DNA of 64,000 nt from DATKSS01 sp035468355 (GCA_035468355.1 DATITA010000120.1:1-64000); one strand, 5' to 3'; shown: positions 1 through 10,892, counted from the stretch's first letter. Numbers and translations are program-made. Notes: generated from the letters alone by a model not told the origin.

Positions 1-708
1 GCCAACGACTACTCCGATTTCGTCCGCGGCGCCGACAACCCGACGCGCCTCGGCCCCGTTCGCGCGGCCTCGTCCGGCGTGGTCGCGCCGGCGCAGGTGC
101 GCGCGGCGGCGATCGCCGCCTTCGGGGTGGCGGGGGTGGCAGGCCTTCTCCTCAGCCTGGCTCTCGACTGGCGGCTCCTCGTCGCCGGCGGGGCCTGCCT
201 GCTCGCCGGATGGCTCTACACCGGCGGCCCGCGGCCCTACGGCTACCTCGGGCTCGGGGAGTTGTTCGTGTTTCTCTTCTTCGGCCTGGTGGCCACCGCC
301 GGCACGGTGTACGTCGAAACCGGCCGGGTCACGCCACTCGCCGTGTTGTTCGGTTGCGCCCTTGGCTTTTTGGCCTGCGCCATCCTCGTTCTCAACAACC
401 TCCGCGACATGGACACCGACAGGGCGGCCGGGAAGAGGACACTCGCCACCCGCATCGGACGCAAGTCGACACGGCTTCTTTTGTTAGCGCTGGTCTGCGG
501 CGCGTTCGCGGTGCCCGTCGTCGTCTTCCTGCTGAAGCTGGCCGCCGTGACGGTGATGCTGATTCACTTCGCGATCCCGATCGCCGCGTTGCCAGTGAGA
601 GTTGCGTTCTCCGAGCAGGCCGGCCCGCCGTTGGTGCGCGCGCTCAAGCGGATGGCCGTCGCCGAGCTCGCCTACACGCTGCTCCTGGCCTTGGGACTCC
701 TGTTGTGA
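1..708 (+). CDS. menA: 1,4-dihydroxy-2-naphthoate polyprenyltransferase MenA (5' partial)
   Basis: The reading frame is open from base 1, so the N-terminus lies outside the window; 235 codons remain. It begins with NDYSDFVRGAD followed by TRLGPVRA and SGVV, the first Asp-rich prenyl-diphosphate/Mg site of UbiA-family MenA. The second Asp-rich motif appears as NNLRDMDTDRAAGKRT. Several hydrophobic segments follow, as expected for a multi-spanning membrane prenyltransferase. The enzyme attaches the polyprenyl tail to DHNA, the membrane step of menaquinone synthesis. menH and menD lie just downstream, which supports the call. The stop overlaps the next small frame by 4 nt (GTGA). Confidence 0.93.
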   Translation, partial: ANDYSDFVRGADNPTRLGPVRAASSGVVAPAQVRAAAIAAFGVAGVAGLLLSLALDWRLLVAGGACLLAGWLYTGGPRPYGYLGLGELFVFLFFGLVATAGTVYVETGRVTPLAVLFGCALGFLACAILVLNNLRDMDTDRAAGKRTLATRIGRKSTRLLLLALVCGAFAVPVVVFLLKLAAVTVMLIHFAIPIAALPVRVAFSEQAGPPLVRALKRMAVAELAYTLLLALGLLL

Positions 709-938
709 GACGCGCCTACGTCACGGCACGGCGGCCGGCCGATGTGGCTCGCGAGATCGAGTCCCTCGCCGGTACGGGCTGCCGGGACTTCGTCCTGCAG
801 CGGGTGGATTCGGGCGGGACGCTCGACCTCGAACGGCTCGGCGCGGCCAGGTACGCCGCCGGGCTTCAGTCGGTGGTCGTGCTGGAGGCGGCATCCGCCC
901 CGGAGCCGTCGCCCGTCACCGAGGCCGCTGCGAGGTGA
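705..938 (+). CDS. Small protein translationally coupled to menA, function unknown
   Basis: A 77-codon frame starts with GTG inside the menA stop (GTGA overlap), which suggests translational coupling. The product begins RRAYVTARRPADVAREI and contains GTGCRDFVLQRVDSGG. I recognise no family, signal peptide or membrane segment. Its last 73 nt overlap the opposite-strand 3' end of menH, whose own C-terminal tail there is low-complexity (Ser/Thr/Ala-rich). So one of the two reading frames may end earlier than drawn. The coupling is visible in the sequence; being a real protein is inference. Confidence 0.45.
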   Translation: MRRAYVTARRPADVAREIESLAGTGCRDFVLQRVDSGGTLDLERLGAARYAAGLQSVVVLEAASAPEPSPVTEAAAR

Positions 939-1723
939 GCGGCAAGGACCTTGGCGAACGCATCGGGTCTTTCCTGGTGCACCGAGTGACCGGTCCGCTG
1001 CACGATCTCGAAGCGTGCGGAGGGCACGGTGGCCGCCAGGCGGCGGGCGGATGCGACATATCCGTGGTCGAGCTGGCCGGCGACGAACGTGCACGGCACC
1101 TTCAGGCTCGCCAGCTCATCCCAGACGGGCTCCATCACGCCGGCGCCCATCCCGCGCAGCGAGCAGGCGAGGCCTGCCACGTGATTTTCGAGCCGCTGCG
1201 CCCTGACCTGGGCGACGAACGAAGGCCCGCGGCGCTCGAACCCGGCGAACAGGGGCAGGCCGCCCCAATAGTCGACGAAGGATTCGAGGCCGTCTTGTTC
1301 GATTCGTTCGGCGAGCGCCTCGTCCCCGCGCCTCCGCCCTTCGCGCGCCGACTCGTCGAGACCCGCGTGAGCGCCGATCGTGAGCAGGGAGAGGAGACGC
1401 TCGGGATGGCGCGCGGCCACGTGCAGGGCCAGCCGTCCTCCCATCGAATAGCCGGCGAGGTGAGTGCGCTCGACCCCAAGGTGGTCCCAGAGCATCAGCA
1501 GGTCATCGGTGCAGGCTTCCATGCTGCAGGGCGCATCCGGCCTGGTCCGGGTCTCGCCGTGCCCCCTGAGGTCGGGCACGATCCATCTGAATCCCGCGCC
1601 CACCCTGGCGATGACCTCGCGCCAGCTGCGGCCGCTCTGCGTGAAGCCGTGCAGGAGGGTGACGGGCACGCCGTGCCCTTCCACGAAAAAGCTCAGACGC
1701 ACGTCCTTTCCGTCGAGAATCAC
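866..1723 (-). CDS. menH: 2-succinyl-6-hydroxy-2,4-cyclohexadiene-1-carboxylate synthase MenH (alpha/beta hydrolase)
   Basis: Alpha/beta-hydrolase fold with oxyanion motif LLHGFTQSGRSW, nucleophile elbow GYSMGGRLAL (Ser), acid residue in GQLDHGY and histidine in RTGHSVHQERP. The motif YWGGLPLF between lid helices resembles the LxxLPLF signature of MenH. It eliminates pyruvate from SEPHCHC in menaquinone synthesis, next to menD, which makes that substrate. The frame can be extended to an ATG at 1762, but that would overlap the divergent menD start. The GTG at 1723 gives a product starting at ILDGKDVRLSFF, where MenH proteins normally begin, so I prefer it. Another alpha/beta hydrolase role is possible but less likely in this context. 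Confidence 0.85.
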   Translation of the reverse strand: MILDGKDVRLSFFVEGHGVPVTLLHGFTQSGRSWREVIARVGAGFRWIVPDLRGHGETRTRPDAPCSMEACTDDLLMLWDHLGVERTHLAGYSMGGRLALHVAARHPERLLSLLTIGAHAGLDESAREGRRRGDEALAERIEQDGLESFVDYWGGLPLFAGFERRGPSFVAQVRAQRLENHVAGLACSLRGMGAGVMEPVWDELASLKVPCTFVAGQLDHGYVASARRLAATVPSARFEIVQRTGHSVHQERPDAFAKVLAAHLAAASVTGDGSGADAASSTTTD

Positions 1724-1734
1724 AGTGAGATCGT

Positions 1735-3411
1735 ATGGATGTAACGCAGTCTTTCGCCGCAACCTTCGTGGATGAGCTCGCGGCGCAGGGCGTGGAGTAT
1801 GCCTGCGTCTCGCCCGGATCCCGCTCGGCGCCGATCGCGATGGCGCTGCAGCACCATCCCCGCATCAAGGTCGTTATGCACATCGACGAGCGCAGCGGGT
1901 CGTTCTTCGGGGTCGGCCTCGCGAAAGCCACCGGGAAGCCGGTGGTTCTGCTCTGCACGTCCGGCACGGCGGCAGCGGAGTTCCACGCCGCGGTGGTCGA
2001 AGCGTCCTACTCGCGGGCGCCCCTCATCGTCCTGACCGCCGACCGGCCGCCCGAGCTGCAAGGGGTCGGCGCCAACCAGTCGATCGACCAGCAACGCATC
2101 TTCGGCACCGCCGTGCGGTGGTTCGTCGACCCCGGCGCGCCGATCGAGATGCCCAACGCCGCGCGAGTGTGGAGACGGCTTGCCGCGCGCGCCTACGCCG
2201 AAGCCGCCACGGGCCCCGTCCACGTCAACCTTCCTTTTCGCGAGCCCCTCGTGCCTGAACCGGGCCACGTCGCGACAGCGATCGGGACGGCCGGGCAATC
2301 GATCTCGGTCGGTCGCGCCCTGCCCTCCTCGGCCCAGGTCGCCTCGCTGGCGATGGCACTGCAGCGCGCGCAGCGCCCGCTCGTGGTGGCCGGAGAGATG
2401 CGCGACGGCGAACGCCTTGCGCCGGCGCTGCACCGCCTTGGTCTGCCCGTGCTGGCCGAGCCCACCTCGCAGCTGCGCCGCGCGGAAACCGGGGCTTCCG
2501 TGGATTCGTACGAGGCGCTGCTGCGGGCCGGCTGGTCGCTGCAGCACGGGCCCGACCTCGTGATCCGGCTGGGCGCGACCCCTACTTCGCGCGCACTCAA
2601 CCGGTGGCTGGCGGCGGCGTCCGCCCCGACCTTCCTCATCGACCCAGACCGAGCGTGGCGAGACCAGGACCAGGTTGCCACCAGCATCATGGCCTGCGAC
2701 CCGCAGCCCCTCCTCGAGGCGTTGCCACCGGTCGATCGGTCGGGCTGGCGCGACCAGTGGCTGTCGGCGGGCAAGCGTGCAGCGGCGGCGATCGCCGCGG
2801 CGATGGTCTCGACCCCGCTCCACGAAGGCCACGTGGTCCGGGCGTTGAGCGCGCGTCTGCCTGATCCGGCCCAGGTGTTCATCGGATCGAGCATGCCGAT
2901 CAGGGCCGCGGAGAGCTTCTGGCCGCAGGCCAAGCCGCAGCAGCGCTTTTTCGCCAACCGGGGCGCCAGCGGAATCGACGGTCTGGTGTCGAGCGGCCTG
3001 GGGGTGGCCACCGGCCGCTCGCACGCGCCTACTGTCCTGCTCCTCGGCGACCTGTCGCTGTACCACGACATGAACGGCCTGTGGGCCATGACGCGTCATG
3101 GGATTCCCGCGACGCTCGTCGTGTGCGACAACGACGGCGGGGGCGTGTTCAATTTTCTGCCCCAGGCCGAGCACCCGGACGTTTTCGAGGAGCTGTTCGC
3201 AACGCCGCTCGGCCTGGATTTGTCGCAGGTGGCGCGGCTCTACGGCATCGTCTACAGCCCGGTGACGGACCGCTCGGGCCTGGAGCCGGCGATCGCGGAC
3301 GCGATCGCGGCGCCCACGCCGACGATGGTGGTGGTGCGTTTCAAGCGCGAGGACAGCGTCAACGGCCACCGGGTCTGCTGGGAGGCCGCAGCTTCCGCCC
3401 TGAAGGCTTAG
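1735..3411 (+). CDS. menD: 2-succinyl-5-enolpyruvyl-6-hydroxy-3-cyclohexene-1-carboxylate synthase MenD
   Basis: 558 aa, the normal length for this ThDP enzyme. The N-terminal PYR domain carries CVSPGSRSAP and HIDERSGSFFGVGLAK, including the conserved Glu that activates ThDP. TSGTAAAEFHAAVVEA and LTADRPPEL follow. The C-terminal PP domain has FANRGASGIDG and the ThDP/Mg motif GDLSLYHDMNGL with VCDNDGGGVFNFLPQ. It condenses isochorismate with 2-oxoglutarate. It is divergent from menH with about 11 nt between the preferred starts, so the two promoters must overlap the coding starts. menF is encoded on the other strand about 0.8 kb beyond its 3' end. Confidence 0.96.
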   Translation: MDVTQSFAATFVDELAAQGVEYACVSPGSRSAPIAMALQHHPRIKVVMHIDERSGSFFGVGLAKATGKPVVLLCTSGTAAAEFHAAVVEASYSRAPLIVLTADRPPELQGVGANQSIDQQRIFGTAVRWFVDPGAPIEMPNAARVWRRLAARAYAEAATGPVHVNLPFREPLVPEPGHVATAIGTAGQSISVGRALPSSAQVASLAMALQRAQRPLVVAGEMRDGERLAPALHRLGLPVLAEPTSQLRRAETGASVDSYEALLRAGWSLQHGPDLVIRLGATPTSRALNRWLAAASAPTFLIDPDRAWRDQDQVATSIMACDPQPLLEALPPVDRSGWRDQWLSAGKRAAAAIAAAMVSTPLHEGHVVRALSARLPDPAQVFIGSSMPIRAAESFWPQAKPQQRFFANRGASGIDGLVSSGLGVATGRSHAPTVLLLGDLSLYHDMNGLWAMTRHGIPATLVVCDNDGGGVFNFLPQAEHPDVFEELFATPLGLDLSQVARLYGIVYSPVTDRSGLEPAIADAIAAPTPTMVVVRFKREDSVNGHRVCWEAAASALKA

Positions 3412-3427
3412 AGGCGGGTAAAGGCCA

Positions 3428-4219
3428 CTAACGCTCGAGCAGGAAGTCCAGCACCAGCCGGTTGAACTCGTCCGGGTGCTCGAGGTTGGGCAGGTGCGCC
3501 GCGTCGTGGATCACGGCTTTGCGCGCTTGCGGAATCGCGCTCAGGAGCATGTCGGCAGCATCGAAGACCGTCGGCACGTCTTCGTCGCCGACCACGACTA
3601 GCGTCGGAGCTGTGATCTCGTGGAGGCGGCCGGGGGCGGGAGGATCGATGTCGTTGATGGGCGCATTTTCGAAGTCGGCCCCGAAGCTCTGACCGTTCAT
3701 GTCGAGGAACAGGTCCCTCAGAGGCTGCCGGACGTAACCGTGAGGGCGGCGTGGGCCGTCAAGCCAGAGATGCATCTCGGCGACGTTCAGGGCGGCGAAG
3801 TCCTTCGCCTCCTCGGCCGCGTCGACCTCGGTGAACAGGTCGGGATACTTGGGACCGAAATGGACCCCGTTGATGCCCGGGCCGACCAGGACGAGCCTGG
3901 AGATGCGCTCAGAGTGCTGAAGCGCGAAGTCGATGGCTGCGCCTGCCCCAATCGAGCAACCGATGAGATGCACCGGTTTCAACCCCAGCTCGTCCATCAG
4001 GGCGAGCAGGTCATCGACCGGCGACCAGCGCTGGGGCGGAAGCTCCGAGCTCCCGAAGCCGCGCAGGTCGGGACGGATCACGTCGAAATGCTCGGCGAAG
4101 GCGTCGACCTGCGGGTCCCACATCCGGTGGTCGGCGACGCCTGCGTGAAGCAGGACCATGGGGAATCCGGCGCCGGCTCGCTCGTAGTGGATGCGTGCGC
4201 CGTTGAGCGTGACGTCCAT
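3428..4219 (-). CDS. Alpha/beta hydrolase, coupled to menF
   Basis: 263 aa. Oxyanion region VLLHAGVADHRMW, nucleophile elbow GCSIGAGAAIDFA (Ser), acid in VVGDEDVPTVF and histidine in HDAAHLPNLEHP: a complete hydrolase triad. The ATG overlaps the menF stop (ATGA), so it is probably translated with menF as the last gene of a merR-menF-hydrolase unit. The substrate is unknown. It lacks the MenH-like YWGGLPLF motif of the menH candidate nearby, so it is not the obvious MenH. A role in hydrolysing a menaquinone-pathway ester or thioester (for example DHNA-CoA) is speculation from position only. Confidence 0.8.
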   Translation of the reverse strand: MDVTLNGARIHYERAGAGFPMVLLHAGVADHRMWDPQVDAFAEHFDVIRPDLRGFGSSELPPQRWSPVDDLLALMDELGLKPVHLIGCSIGAGAAIDFALQHSERISRLVLVGPGINGVHFGPKYPDLFTEVDAAEEAKDFAALNVAEMHLWLDGPRRPHGYVRQPLRDLFLDMNGQSFGADFENAPINDIDPPAPGRLHEITAPTLVVVGDEDVPTVFDAADMLLSAIPQARKAVIHDAAHLPNLEHPDEFNRLVLDFLLER

Positions 4220-5568
4220 CAGACCAGAGCCGTGAGTAGTGCTTTGAACTTCAACTCCGTCTCCTCGAGCTCTCGGGCAGGGTCGGAGTCGGGCATCACC
4301 CCGACGCCGGCGTAAAGGCGCGCCCCGTCTTCCCAGAGCAGGCCGCACCGCAGCGCCACGGCGAACTCGCCGTCGCCGCGGCCGTCGACCCATCCCACGG
4401 CGCCGGCGTACCAGCCGCGCTCGAGGCCCTCCAGCTCGTCGATCAGCCGCTGCGCGGCCTCTCGGGGCCAGCCGCCGACCGCCGGTGTGGGGTGGAGGGC
4501 CGCGGCCAGCTGCAGCGCATCCGCTGCGGGCTCGAGCAGCTGCGCCGAAACGTTGGTGGCCAGGTGCTGGATGTTGGTGAAGCGCACGACCTCCGGCGGT
4601 CGCGCTGTGACCTGGGCGGCAAAAGGACGCATCGCCTCGACGACGAAGCTCGAGACCACACGATGCTCGACCGCATCCTTCGCGCTGGCCTCCAGCTCCC
4701 GAGCCAGGCGGCCGTCCTCGAGGTCGGTGGCGCCGCGGGCGACCGACCCCGCCATCGGCTGCGACCAGGCCCGATCGCCGGACCTGCGGATGAGGAGCTC
4801 AGGCGACGCTCCCGCGAACGCGGTGCCGTCGGCGCCCGTGACGAGATACGTGAAGCACGAGGGATAGGCGGCGCGTAGCGCGCGCACGACCATGGCCGCG
4901 GAGACGACGCCATCGCCTCGAGCGATCACCTCTCGCGCCAAGACTACTTTCTCGGCGGCGCCGGCCCGCAGGCGCGACGCTGCGGTCGCGACTGCTGCGG
5001 TCCACGCGACCGGGTTGCGGACCGGGGCGACTTCGAGCGTGCGCGCGGACGGTGCCCGGACGCTTGCCCCGCCGGCGGCCGAACCCGCTTCCAGCAGGGC
5101 CTCTGCGTCGGGCGTGAACGCCGATGTGAACGTCCGGCCACGAGTGCGCGTCACTGCCAGGGCCGGCACGCGAAGGAGCAGCGCCGGAAAGCCGGACCAC
5201 GGGCCGCCCGGATCACGGTCCGACCGGTATGCGAAACCGCCGACCGCGACCAGGCCCGTGGCGGGAAGGCCTCCGTCTGGTCCTTTCAGCGACGCGGCAA
5301 GGCGGCGCCACAGGCGCGAGGCCGCGAGGATGCGATCCTCTCCCGCTTCGAAATCGAGAACCTTCCCCGTGGCATCTTCGAGCGCGACGCCGCCGGGGGC
5401 GGCCAGGATGTCAAAGGTGCGGCCCAGCGCCGCGACGCTGACGGCGTCCGGCATCGGCCGCTCGATCAGCAGCACCTCGTGGCCCGCGTCGCGCGCCGAG
5501 CTGACCAAGTCGACGAGGTCCGGAGTACGGTCGAGCTCCCGGACGCGGACCTCCAGCGCGGTGATCAC
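4219..5568 (-). CDS. menF: Isochorismate synthase (MenF/EntC family)
   Basis: 449 aa with the chorismate-binding domain in the C-terminal two thirds. The base Lys is in KVVLAREV, followed by AGASPELLIRR, QPMAGSVARGAT, the active-site HPTPAVGGWP, ERGWYAGAVGW and the Mg-binding ELEETELKFKAL. The HPTPAVGG and GWYAGAVGW forms fit isochorismate synthase rather than anthranilate or aminodeoxychorismate synthase. Its product feeds MenD, encoded close by on the other strand. The GTG start overlaps the merR stop by 4 nt. A siderophore role (EntC) is unlikely because no NRPS or EntA/B is present. Confidence 0.92.
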   Translation of the reverse strand: MITALEVRVRELDRTPDLVDLVSSARDAGHEVLLIERPMPDAVSVAALGRTFDILAAPGGVALEDATGKVLDFEAGEDRILAASRLWRRLAASLKGPDGGLPATGLVAVGGFAYRSDRDPGGPWSGFPALLLRVPALAVTRTRGRTFTSAFTPDAEALLEAGSAAGGASVRAPSARTLEVAPVRNPVAWTAAVATAASRLRAGAAEKVVLAREVIARGDGVVSAAMVVRALRAAYPSCFTYLVTGADGTAFAGASPELLIRRSGDRAWSQPMAGSVARGATDLEDGRLARELEASAKDAVEHRVVSSFVVEAMRPFAAQVTARPPEVVRFTNIQHLATNVSAQLLEPAADALQLAAALHPTPAVGGWPREAAQRLIDELEGLERGWYAGAVGWVDGRGDGEFAVALRCGLLWEDGARLYAGVGVMPDSDPARELEETELKFKALLTALV

Positions 5569-6260
5569 CGGCTCTTCTCGATGTGTTCGCGCGCCGCGCG
5601 CAGCAACGTGCGTTGGAAGTGGTGGCGCACAAGGGTGCCGCTCGCTTCGAGAAGGTCGTTGAAAGTTTCCAGCAGCCGGCGCTCGGCGGCCTCGGCTGCG
5701 CCTCCCTCCGCCTGGATGCGTTCGCGCACGTGGTGGTCGAAAAGGTCGACCGCCCGTCGCGCGGTGCGGTCGACCGCGGCGGCGTAATCCTTGCCCAGCT
5801 CCAGCAGCGACCCAAGGGGCACGCCAGCGGCGATCAGCTTCATGCCGGCGGCGATCGCCTCGAGATCGTCGGCGGGGTAGAGCGGTTCCTCCCCGCCTTC
5901 AACCGGGACCAGGAGGCCCGCCTGCTGCAGGCTGAGCAGGAGAGGCTCCGCGACGCCGCTGCGCTCCGCCAGCTCGCCAAGGGTGATCGTTTGGGGCGCC
6001 CCCGGCCGTGTGACCGCCGCCACCAGAGCCTCGTCTGACGCCTCCAGCTCGCCGGTCAGGAACCGCTGGATGACGGTCAGGCTGAAGCCCTGCTGCTGGA
6101 GCTCTTTGATCCTCCGGAGGCGCTCCATGTGCCCGTCGCCGTACCACGTGACCCGCCCGTCTCGCCGCGGGGCTTCGAGCAGGCCTTTGCCCTGATAGAA
6201 GCGGATCGTGTCCACCGCCACCCCGGCGGCCCTGGCCAACTGTTCGATCCGGTACTCCAT
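5565..6260 (-). CDS. MerR-family transcriptional regulator upstream of menF
   Basis: 231 aa. The N-terminal MerR HTH is clear: YRIEQLARAAGVAVDTIRFYQGKGLL followed by a wing and RLRRIKELQQQGFSLTVIQRFL. The C-terminal part is longer than a metal-sensing MerR and has a helical effector region (ELAERSGVAEPLLLSLQQAGLL resembles a second HTH-like segment). No Cys cluster for metal sensing is present. It is the first gene of the merR-menF-hydrolase unit. A perfect 18-bp palindrome lies 9 nt upstream of its ATG, so autoregulation and control of menaquinone synthesis are plausible inferences. Confidence 0.88.
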   Translation of the reverse strand: MEYRIEQLARAAGVAVDTIRFYQGKGLLEAPRRDGRVTWYGDGHMERLRRIKELQQQGFSLTVIQRFLTGELEASDEALVAAVTRPGAPQTITLGELAERSGVAEPLLLSLQQAGLLVPVEGGEEPLYPADDLEAIAAGMKLIAAGVPLGSLLELGKDYAAAVDRTARRAVDLFDHHVRERIQAEGGAAEAAERRLLETFNDLLEASGTLVRHHFQRTLLRAAREHIEKSR

Positions 6261-6269
6261 GAGTGCTTA

Positions 6270-6287
6270 CTCAGGATACGTCCTGAG
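6270..6287. promoter_or_regulatory. Perfect inverted repeat upstream of merR (putative operator)
   Basis: CTCAGGATACGTCCTGAG has perfect 7-bp arms around a 4-bp centre. Read leftward it contains TATCCT, a plausible -10 box 12 nt before the merR ATG. MerR proteins bind palindromes within the promoter spacer or core, so this is a good candidate operator. Binding is inferred, not shown. Confidence 0.55.
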
Positions 6288-6377
6288 GCCCGGGGCCGCC
6301 CGCCCATGGATTGGCATGGGACTCCAACCAAGGATTTGAAGGTGGCGGGCGGAGGGGGGTCCATATATACCTATGGC

Positions 6378-6797
6378 ATGGCGGCGAGCCCGGACGACTA
6401 CGTGGACGAACCGTACCTGTCGATTCGCTGGGACCGGGCCCACAAGCACGTCCTCTCCGAGTGGCGGGCGTTTGCCAACAGCGCGGAGCTCAGGGCCGGC
6501 CTCCTTCAGGGCGTCAAGGCGATCCGCGACCACGGGGCGGCCGCTTACGTGAGCGACGCCAGGAAGGTCAAGGTCATCGTGCACGAGGACCAGGATTGGA
6601 TCCGGAACTCCTGGCTGCCGCTCGCCATGGAGGCCGGCCTCAGGAAGCTAGCGTTCGTCACCGCCCCTACAGGCCTGGGGAAGTTGACGATCGAAGACGT
6701 CTCGGGGCTGGTCGACGAGCGTGGCCTGCAGTCGAGGACCTTCGACTCCCTCGCCGCAGCCAGGCACTGGATCTCCGAAACCCCACCGCCAAGGTGA
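6378..6797 (+). CDS. STAS/SpoIIAA-like small protein
   Basis: 139 aa soluble alpha/beta protein starting MAASPDDYVDEPYLSIRWDRAHK. The pattern of an opening beta strand, HVLSEWRAFANSAELRAGLLQGVKAI, a DARKVKVIV strand, WLPLAMEAGLRKLAFV and a closing LAAARHWI resembles stand-alone STAS/SpoIIAA-like proteins of unknown role found beside signalling genes. The upstream TATACC followed by six bases before the ATG would fit a leaderless transcript. A longer in-frame start at 6309 exists but adds a Gly-rich stretch unlike a domain. Function not known; family assignment is from pattern only. Confidence 0.6.
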   Translation: MAASPDDYVDEPYLSIRWDRAHKHVLSEWRAFANSAELRAGLLQGVKAIRDHGAAAYVSDARKVKVIVHEDQDWIRNSWLPLAMEAGLRKLAFVTAPTGLGKLTIEDVSGLVDERGLQSRTFDSLAAARHWISETPPPR

Positions 6798-6821
6798 CGC
6801 ACCGGCCTCTCGCGACGCTAG

Positions 6822-7934
6822 CTAGGGCGTCGGGGAGCAGCTCGCCGGCGCGCCGGCGGCTGGCCGGTCGGCCAGCGTCAGGGGCAGGGTGGTGGTGCTT
6901 CCGCTCCGCAGCACCGTCAGCTGCACCGTGTCGCCCGGCGCGTGCGGCTGGATCACACCTCCCAGCGTCTCGCCGTTGTTGAGGTCGACACCGTCCACCT
7001 TCTCGATCATGTCGCCTGACCGCAAGCCTGCTTTGGCCGCCGGCGCGCCTGCGACGGTCCCGGTCACGACCACCCCGTAGCCGCCCACGTCGGCGCCTCC
7101 CGCCAACGCGCTGTCTTCCGACTGGTAGCAGACCCCCATGTAAGGGTGCCCCGGGCTGCGCCCGGCGATGAGGTCCTGGGCGATGCGCTTGGCGATCAGG
7201 CTCGGGATCGCGTACCCGATGCCCTGCGCGCTCGTGGCAGTCGCCGTGTTCACCCCGATGACGTTGCCGTTGGCATCGGCCAGGGGTCCGCCGGAGTTGC
7301 CCGGGTTGATCGCGGCGTCGGTCTGGAGAACGTCGGGCAGGTTCTCGGCCGGAGCGCCGTTGCCGCCGCCGGCGGAGATCGTGCGGTGGAGCGCCGAGAT
7401 GATGCCGGCCGTCACCGTGCTCTGGTTGCCGAGCGGGCTGCCGATGGCGACCACCTGCTGGCCCGCCACCAGCCTGGTCGAGTCCCCGAACTGCGCGAGC
7501 GGCAGCTGCCCGTTGGTCACCTTGACCACCGCAAGGTCCTGGATGGGATCCGCACCCTGCACCGTGGCCGTGAAGTGCTGGCCATCCGGCATGAGGACGA
7601 CGACCCTGGTGGCGCCGGCTACGACGTGGTTGTTGGTGACGAGGTAGCTCGCCCCGTTCTCGCGAGCGATCACGAAGCCGCTGCCGATCCCGCCGCCGCC
7701 GGCGAGAGTGACGATGATCTCCGCGACGGCGGGGCCGAGCACCTGCACCACATGGGCCGGGTCGAATGCTCCGCCTGCCACCGGCGCCGGGCTGACCACC
7801 GGGATGGTCACCACGGGGGTAGAGGTGGGGGACGGCGAGCTGCGGCTCGTGCCGATCGGGTGCGTCGTGCAGGCGGCCAGCAGCAAGACTCCGGCCAGCA
7901 AGGCTGTGACTCGCATAACGGTGAGCTTACCCAT
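6822..7934 (-). CDS. S1C (HtrA/DegP-like) serine protease lipoprotein with PDZ domain
   Basis: 370 aa. N-terminal signal with a lipobox (VLLLAAC), then a Ser/Thr/Pro-rich linker. The trypsin-like domain has His in TNNHVVAGA, Asp in QDLAVVKV and Ser in NPGNSGGPLAD. A C-terminal PDZ domain contains GYGVVVTGTVAGAPAAKAGLRSGDMIEKVDG. It probably acts outside the membrane as a quality-control protease. The ATG at 7934 overlaps the stop of the transglycosylase gene by 8 nt; an internal ATG at 7916 would also give a proper signal peptide. It is the last gene of a six-gene leftward operon. Confidence 0.92.
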   Translation of the reverse strand: MGKLTVMRVTALLAGVLLLAACTTHPIGTSRSSPSPTSTPVVTIPVVSPAPVAGGAFDPAHVVQVLGPAVAEIIVTLAGGGGIGSGFVIARENGASYLVTNNHVVAGATRVVVLMPDGQHFTATVQGADPIQDLAVVKVTNGQLPLAQFGDSTRLVAGQQVVAIGSPLGNQSTVTAGIISALHRTISAGGGNGAPAENLPDVLQTDAAINPGNSGGPLADANGNVIGVNTATATSAQGIGYAIPSLIAKRIAQDLIAGRSPGHPYMGVCYQSEDSALAGGADVGGYGVVVTGTVAGAPAAKAGLRSGDMIEKVDGVDLNNGETLGGVIQPHAPGDTVQLTVLRSGSTTTLPLTLADRPAAGAPASCSPTP

Positions 7935-8762
7935 ATGTGTTCCAGTAATACATGCGGTCGAGCCAACCTGGATCGCTCCGATAGGCGCGGGCGAACGACT
8001 CGACCGAGTCGACGTAGTTGAAGTCCAAGTTGTAGTGATAGATCGCGTTGCGCATGTCATAGGGCGCGCCGTTGTGGACCAGCAGGCGGGCCGCGGCCGG
8101 GATCGCGTCGTGTGGGTCGTTGATGTTGCCGCCCTGTCCATACTCGGTCCAGGTGCCCGGCTCGAACTGCATGGGCCCGATAGCGCCGGCGGACGATGGG
8201 CCGTTGACCCTTCCGAAGTTGCTCTCGATGAAGTTGATCGCAGCGAGGTAGCTTCCGTCGATGCCGTATGTCCGCTGCGCGGCAAGGTAGTACGAGCGCA
8301 GGTCGCTCAAGGGCCTCGCGTCTGCGTAGGGATGGATGAAATGCACGTTGACCAGGTAGTACTGGTCGATGCCGGCAAGGATGTAGAGGGAGTGCAGCGC
8401 GGAGATCGTCTCCTCGATCGAGGCTCGATAGCTCGGAGGCAGCAGCGGAAGCACGGCGGCCTCGACGCTCGCGTAGCCCGCCAGCTCGTAGACCCGGAGC
8501 TCCTCCTGCCGGGCCGCCGTCCGAAACTCGTACTCGGCCGCGTCGAGCGCGAGCTCTTTGCGCAGTGTGTCGGCCAGGCCCGACGGCTGGACGGCATTGA
8601 GGTCCTTGATCCTGCTCGAGGCATCGGTCATCGCCAGCTCCGAAGCGATGATCCGCGCGGCCTCGTGGTGGGGGCTCGGCCCCGCGCCCGGGTCGTGGGC
8701 GTGGACTTCGAGCGCCGGGCCGGCCACGACCAGCGCCAGGACGGCCGCTGCCGCGAAGCTGA

Positions 8763-8766
<4 letters not shown>
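7927..8766 (-). CDS. Lytic transglycosylase-like secreted protein
   Basis: About 279 aa: an N-terminal hydrophobic secretion segment (FAAAAVLALVVAGPALEVHA), a helical region of about 110 residues, then an SLT-type domain. That domain has INFIESNFGRVNGPSSAGAIGPMQFEPGTW, containing the catalytic-type Glu in the IESNFG motif, and later DPHDAIPAAARLLVHNGAP. It would cleave or remodel peptidoglycan. No ATG, GTG or TTG lies before the signal segment in frame. A CTG at 8766 overlapping the stop of the preceding protease gene (CTGA) is the best start. The gene sits between FtsH-like and HtrA-like protease genes in an envelope-related operon. Confidence 0.82.

Positions 8767-10888
<2,122 letters not shown>

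Positions 10889-10892
<4 letters not shown>

Noticed and set aside
3428..4393. Longer version of the menF-coupled hydrolase starting at 4393
   Set aside because: The extra 58 codons are Arg-rich antisense of menF. The ATG at 4219 overlaps the menF stop and begins right at the hydrolase fold.
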